Assembly (NCBI GenBank): GCA_963575745.1 | Contig: CAUYUJ010003614.1 | Coordinates: forward strand, 226,501-290,500 | DNA length: 64,000 nt | Reading direction: 5' to 3' | From: Prorocentrum cordatum | Taxonomy: Eukaryota > Sar > Dinophyceae > Prorocentrales > Prorocentraceae | In this document: positions 63,956 through 64,000 of the stretch, in pieces | Numbering within the stretch: the first letter of the stretch is position 1 | Layout: every line of letters starts with the position of its first letter | Notes under the pieces: generated by a model | What the model was told of the DNA's origin: nothing | The model's input: only the letters and a program-made list of their open reading frames with translations | Databases searched by the model: none | Translations under genes and position numbers: made by a program

Positions 63956-64000
63956 CCGAGAAAGGCCAGTCGTTCGATGTCGGCCGATTCCAGGTCAAAT

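Noticed and set aside
1-64000. tRNA, rRNA and snRNA genes
   Set aside because: I scanned for T-loop GTTCGAA boxes and known small-RNA cores and found none with a supporting structure. A covariance-model search would be needed to exclude them fully.

Overview
The window is nuclear DNA of a dinoflagellate. The decisive evidence is a complete 22-nt dinoflagellate trans-spliced leader (dinoSL) in genomic DNA at 29039-29060 (minus strand). It sits at the 5' end of a LINE retrotransposon. Two decayed dinoSL copies lie upstream of two intronless KH-domain genes (1787-1807 and 5302-5322, minus strand). The G+C-rich, repeat-dominated sequence with very few genes fits this group. The species cannot be named from the sequence alone.

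Genes: only two intact protein-coding genes are convincing. They are paralogous three-KH-domain RNA-binding proteins on the minus strand (525-1601 and 4001-5107), both intronless. Each carries a leader relic about 190 nt upstream of its start, so they look like retrogenes made from trans-spliced mRNA. A roughly 6-kb LINE on the minus strand (about 22995-29060) keeps, in order, a Zn-ribbon/coiled-coil ORF1, an APE-type endonuclease, a reverse transcriptase, RNase H and a terminal Zn finger. It is broken by several frameshifts. A second, 5'-truncated LINE lies at 47803-48738. Most other long reading frames are translations of minisatellites whose unit length is a multiple of three, or of AGG/CCT tracts.

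Repeats: 5.48-10.90 kb and 35.49-41.93 kb hold two large composite repeat clusters in opposite orientation. Each is bounded by the same short terminal motif, facing inwards at one end and outwards at the other, that is, inverted. Each is assembled from modules (named A, B, C, D, E and F here) separated by (CAA)n/(TTG)n tracts. A possible third cluster runs from 21.06 to 29.22 kb and appears to contain the LINE. Between the clusters are long minisatellites: 11.1-12.7, 29.9-31.2, 32.85-33.64, 43.0-44.15 and 44.87-47.16 kb. There are several foldback/MITE-like families. One of them (52430-52597 and 56186-56354) has 39-bp terminal inverted repeats and 5-bp target duplications. Arrays of a CCAAGA-type motif recur at six loci. 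AGG/CCT, ATC, CAA, GA and TA microsatellites fill much of the rest.

Logic of the region: nearly everything recognisable is a product of retroposition (leader relics, LINEs) or of repeat amplification. No operon, tRNA, rRNA, CRISPR array or organellar gene was seen. Several stretches of 300-1500 bases have no feature I can support and are listed as such.
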